Origin: Daphnia carinata
Taxonomy: Eukaryota > Arthropoda > Branchiopoda > Diplostraca > Daphniidae
DNA length: 64,000 bases
Reading direction: 5' to 3'
Assembly: GCF_022539665.2 (NCBI RefSeq)
Contig: NC_081338.1
Location: 4,773,679 to 4,837,678, forward strand
Of the stretch, positions 61,090 to 64,000 are shown piece by piece. Every line of letters starts with the position of its first letter. The first letter of the stretch is position 1. The position numbers were made by a program, and so were the translations under genes. The notes beneath the pieces were generated by a model. That model did no database searches. It was given only the letters and a program-made list of their open reading frames with translations, and had not been told where the DNA came from.

Positions 61090-63106
61090 ATGAATCCGGC
61101 AAAGAAATTCAAAGGAAAAAACTTGCAAACTAAACCAGCGCTGTCAAACCGACAATGGCAAGTGACAGATTTAGTACAACCTCAGTTTAACTCAAACTAC
61201 ACAACAGATGAATTCCTGCGCGCAGCGGCGGACGCATGGTCTTTGACAGAGAGACAGGATAAACAAATCCAAGTAGCCGAAACGAAATGTCTTGTGTATA
61301 AATATCCATTCAACTGTTGTCAGCTCAGAAATTTTGTCGAAGATGATAGTTTTCTTCATCAACTTAAACACGAGCTCTTATCATTGAATTTCCATGATAA
61401 AAGCAATGATTTGTACAAGTTCCGCCAGTCTCAAGATCTCAAGAAAGTTACCACTGCAGCTGTATCAGCTTTGAAGAAATTCCTTTACTCAGATTTCAGG
61501 CAGTGGCTCATCCAAGTCACCGGAATTGAATTAAATGCAACAATGGATATGAGTTGTGCCCAATACAACCATACAGGTTAGCTCAAGCAAAGAAACATCC
61601 ATTACTTTGCAAACCTAAAGCTTTGCTTATTCATAGATGTCTTGCTTTGCCATGATGATGAACTGGAAGGCAGACGGATTGCTTACATTCTGTACTTGGT
61701 TGATGAAGATTGGAACCTGGCAGATGGAGGGAACTTGGATTTGTACAGTGTGGATGACAACAAGCAACCAGACAAGATAGTAACTTCTTTGGTCCCTATT
61801 TGGAACAGTCTGGCTTTCTTTGCTGTCACGCCAACCTCATTCCATCAGGTATTTCTAAACCGAGATCATTTATTAGAACTGGGAATGTATGTAAGTGTTG
61901 TTGGCAGGTATCTGAAGTACTAGCAGCAGGTAGCAACAAATGCCGCTTATCTGTAAGTGGCTGGTTTCACGGAAAACCCTTCAAACGACCTCCTCCATTT
62001 GTCGAACCTGTTAAACATTTATCAAAACCAGAAGATATGGACGTGAGTGTTGCTAAAACCAGAATATGTGAATAAACTGTAAATACCGAATGAATTTCGA
62101 ATCCAGGAAGATGACTTCTACACCTGGATCAGCCCGGCCTATCTGGATCCTTCCACTCAAGCGGAGACGTCCAGTCAACTTTCGGCGACAAGTCAGAAAT
62201 CCAGCTACAGGAGTTCATTCAACCCGACAAGTATGGAGAATTATGCGAAGCTTTGCACTCACTGAATGTGTCGAGTTGGAAAACGCAAGGTCCAGCCAAC
62301 AAACGCCATTATGAAATCACCGAATCTACCTCAGCAACTATGTTGAATGAAGCCAGAAAGTTTTTCCAGTCAGAGGCTTTCTTTTTAGTGCTATCAAACC
62401 TCACGGGCTTAAAATTGCATCGACTGGCGTCAACGCCCAGCAGTAGTGAAAACGAAAGTTCATCTGATGAAAGTATAAATATTCATTCACCTCCTTTTGC
62501 ATATTTTTCTAACAACCACCTCAAACTTGTTTTCTAAGAACCGAGCAATGGAACATCAAAATCTAAAAAGGGGTCGTCGAATGATATCGACCCCTGTTGC
62601 AGACTTCAGGTATGAAAATGAGATTTTTCGTTCCGAGTTTTTTCATTTTCGCACGTGGAGGTTTAGGTCTCGCGATGGCAAACCGGTTGTTACACCATGT
62701 TAAGCGACGAAGACGCGGACGGAAGTGAATACGCGCTGGATGTGTGGTTCTTTCTATCAGCGGATCATTGGCAACTGGCCCATGGCGGACAAGTTTCTTA
62801 CATTGCCAGAGGCGAAGATGAAGAGGTTTTTTAATGATAATATTTTTCGATTATTTCTCTTACACTACATTTCAATTTTTGCTTTCAAGTTGCTTACAAT
62901 CTGCCCATCAAACAACTGTTTGGCACTTGTTTATCGCGATTAAGACGATGCGTTTCGTCACACGTATAAACTCCCTCAGGTATTAACCAAAGATTTCAAA
63001 TCAAACTAAAAGGCATTAACGGAATACTTTTGTTTGCGTCAGTGGCGATCTTAAACATTTCACCATCAATGGAGTTTATTATGACCGACCACCTAATAGA
63101 GAATGA
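61090..63106 (+). CDS. OGFOD1: OGFOD1-type prolyl-3-hydroxylase with two apparent frame breaks
   Basis: Exons: 61,090-61,576, 61,637-61,848, 61,908-62,042, 62,107-62,472, 62,539-62,609, 62,667-62,825, 62,890-62,979 and 63,043-63,106. The family hydroxylates a proline of ribosomal protein uS12 (RPS23) using Fe(II), 2-oxoglutarate and oxygen. The catalytic N-domain is intact: [10 protein letters not shown] (His168, Asp170), SFHQ (His232) and [11 protein letters not shown] (Arg246). In exon 4 the frame must change at about 62,165-62,185 to move from YLDPSTQAE to [16 protein letters not shown]. The exon is 366 nt where its phases require one base more. In exon 7 YRD is followed by TAA, while the conserved MRFVTRINS lies in another frame; the exon is 90 nt where 92 (or 89) is required. 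The last exon ends [10 protein letters not shown]. This is either a disabled allele or sequence error. Confidence 0.85.
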
Positions 63107-64000
63107 CGCTTTGCTTTCGAAGTTTAAGCAAATACATTTCTTCCATGCAATCAGTATTCATGGCATGTACAAAGCTGACAGTCTTTCTGTGGCCTTATTG
63201 GCTTATCGTGTGCAAGGTAAAATCCGTTCAAGGTATCGCACAGAATTTCAGTAACATAGAAGATAAGATTGCCAGAAGAGGTTGCCTAAGGTTGCATACG
63301 GGTACAGTCATAAATGTATTAAAGAATCCACAAACGGACGGATTTCACTACAAAGATAATGAAGGAAATGCGTCATCAGACTTTGCACGTACACGTCATA
63401 ATTGGATAGACTATTGTGTCAATATCCGGTTCTCGATCTACCTTTGGCCCTTTCCCTTTGAAACACCTGCCCACGAATAGATTGTTTGCTGAATCAACTC
63501 AGAAATTTCTAACCGAAAAACGTTTGATTCCTCATTTTTTAAAAATTGGATCTATCGTTTGAACAGGATTTTAAATGGCTTCACTTTGACCTCATCTTAA
63601 TGAGAACAGATCAATTTCTGACGATTAACAGAGGTGTATTTCACAATTTCAAAAAATTAGAAGCCAATTAATTTTTGGTGTTCCATTTTTCGTCGATTTC
63701 CTTAAGAAATTTCTGCAGTTTATCTCGATCGAAAAATAAAATTTTTAACCAAATGATTGGCATGCAAAATAGGCAAAACCAAAATTGCAACAAATCTGAT
63801 GATAAATTATTTACAATTATACAGCCGTAATTACAATCTCCGTCTCAATGACATTCTGCGTTGGGAAATGTCCGGCGTTGGAGACTTTGATCTTTTATTT
63901 GATTTTCTAAGCTTCGTGTTGTCTAACGGAAGCGCGGGAATGCCGCTTTTTTCGTCATCAAACAAGTCATTTGATGACTCATCAACTGGACTATAGCACG
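63107..64000. other. Downstream DNA, nothing recognised
   Basis: AT-rich with scattered short open frames on the plus strand (63,103-63,480 and 63,757-63,996). None has a recognised domain. It may contain the OGFOD1 3' UTR and the start of a neighbour beyond the window. Confidence 0.4.

Overview
This window is eukaryotic nuclear DNA from an arthropod, most likely a branchiopod crustacean of the Daphnia type. The reasons are small GT-AG introns (mostly 55-120 bp) in every clear gene, a SIFamide-type neuropeptide receptor, a vasa-like DEAD-box sequence carrying CCHC zinc knuckles, and AT-rich intergenic DNA full of homopolymers and dinucleotide repeats. The species is an inference.

Layout. Positions 1-205 (minus strand) hold the start of a histidine-rich protein that runs off the left edge. 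From there to about 14.9 kb there is no supportable gene, only microsatellite- and homopolymer-rich DNA. From about 15 to 31 kb the composition changes and the region looks like a gene graveyard: CTCF/YY1-like motifs including an 11-unit tandem array, two inverted copies of a dead vasa-like DEAD-box pseudogene, a fragment of an ionotropic-receptor ligand-binding domain, a 964-bp foldback element, tRNA-derived and structured repeats, a minisatellite, and one intact tRNA-Pro(AGG).

From 32 kb onward the window is gene-dense. In order: a SIFamide-receptor-like GPCR (+); vitamin K-dependent gamma-glutamyl carboxylase (GGCX, -); a long proline/serine-rich SH2 protein of the SH2D4 type (+); a CYP2-clan cytochrome P450 (+); the Golgi tether p115/USO1 (-); a REDD1/Scylla (DDIT4-family) mTORC1 inhibitor (+); and an OGFOD1-type ribosomal prolyl hydroxylase (+) that carries two apparent reading-frame breaks. 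Exon boundaries were worked out by hand from splice sites, phase and protein similarity from memory. No database search was run.

How they work together. The right-hand genes are mostly unrelated housekeeping or signalling genes and do not form an operon. The GPCR and GGCX are convergent, as are the P450 and p115. REDD1 (a stress and hypoxia target) and OGFOD1 (an oxygen-dependent hydroxylase) lie in tandem about 2 kb apart. The most unusual part is 17.8-27.7 kb: a motif array directly followed by inverted copies of a germline-helicase pseudogene that flank a second, self-complementary foldback. This layout could give rise to double-stranded RNA.
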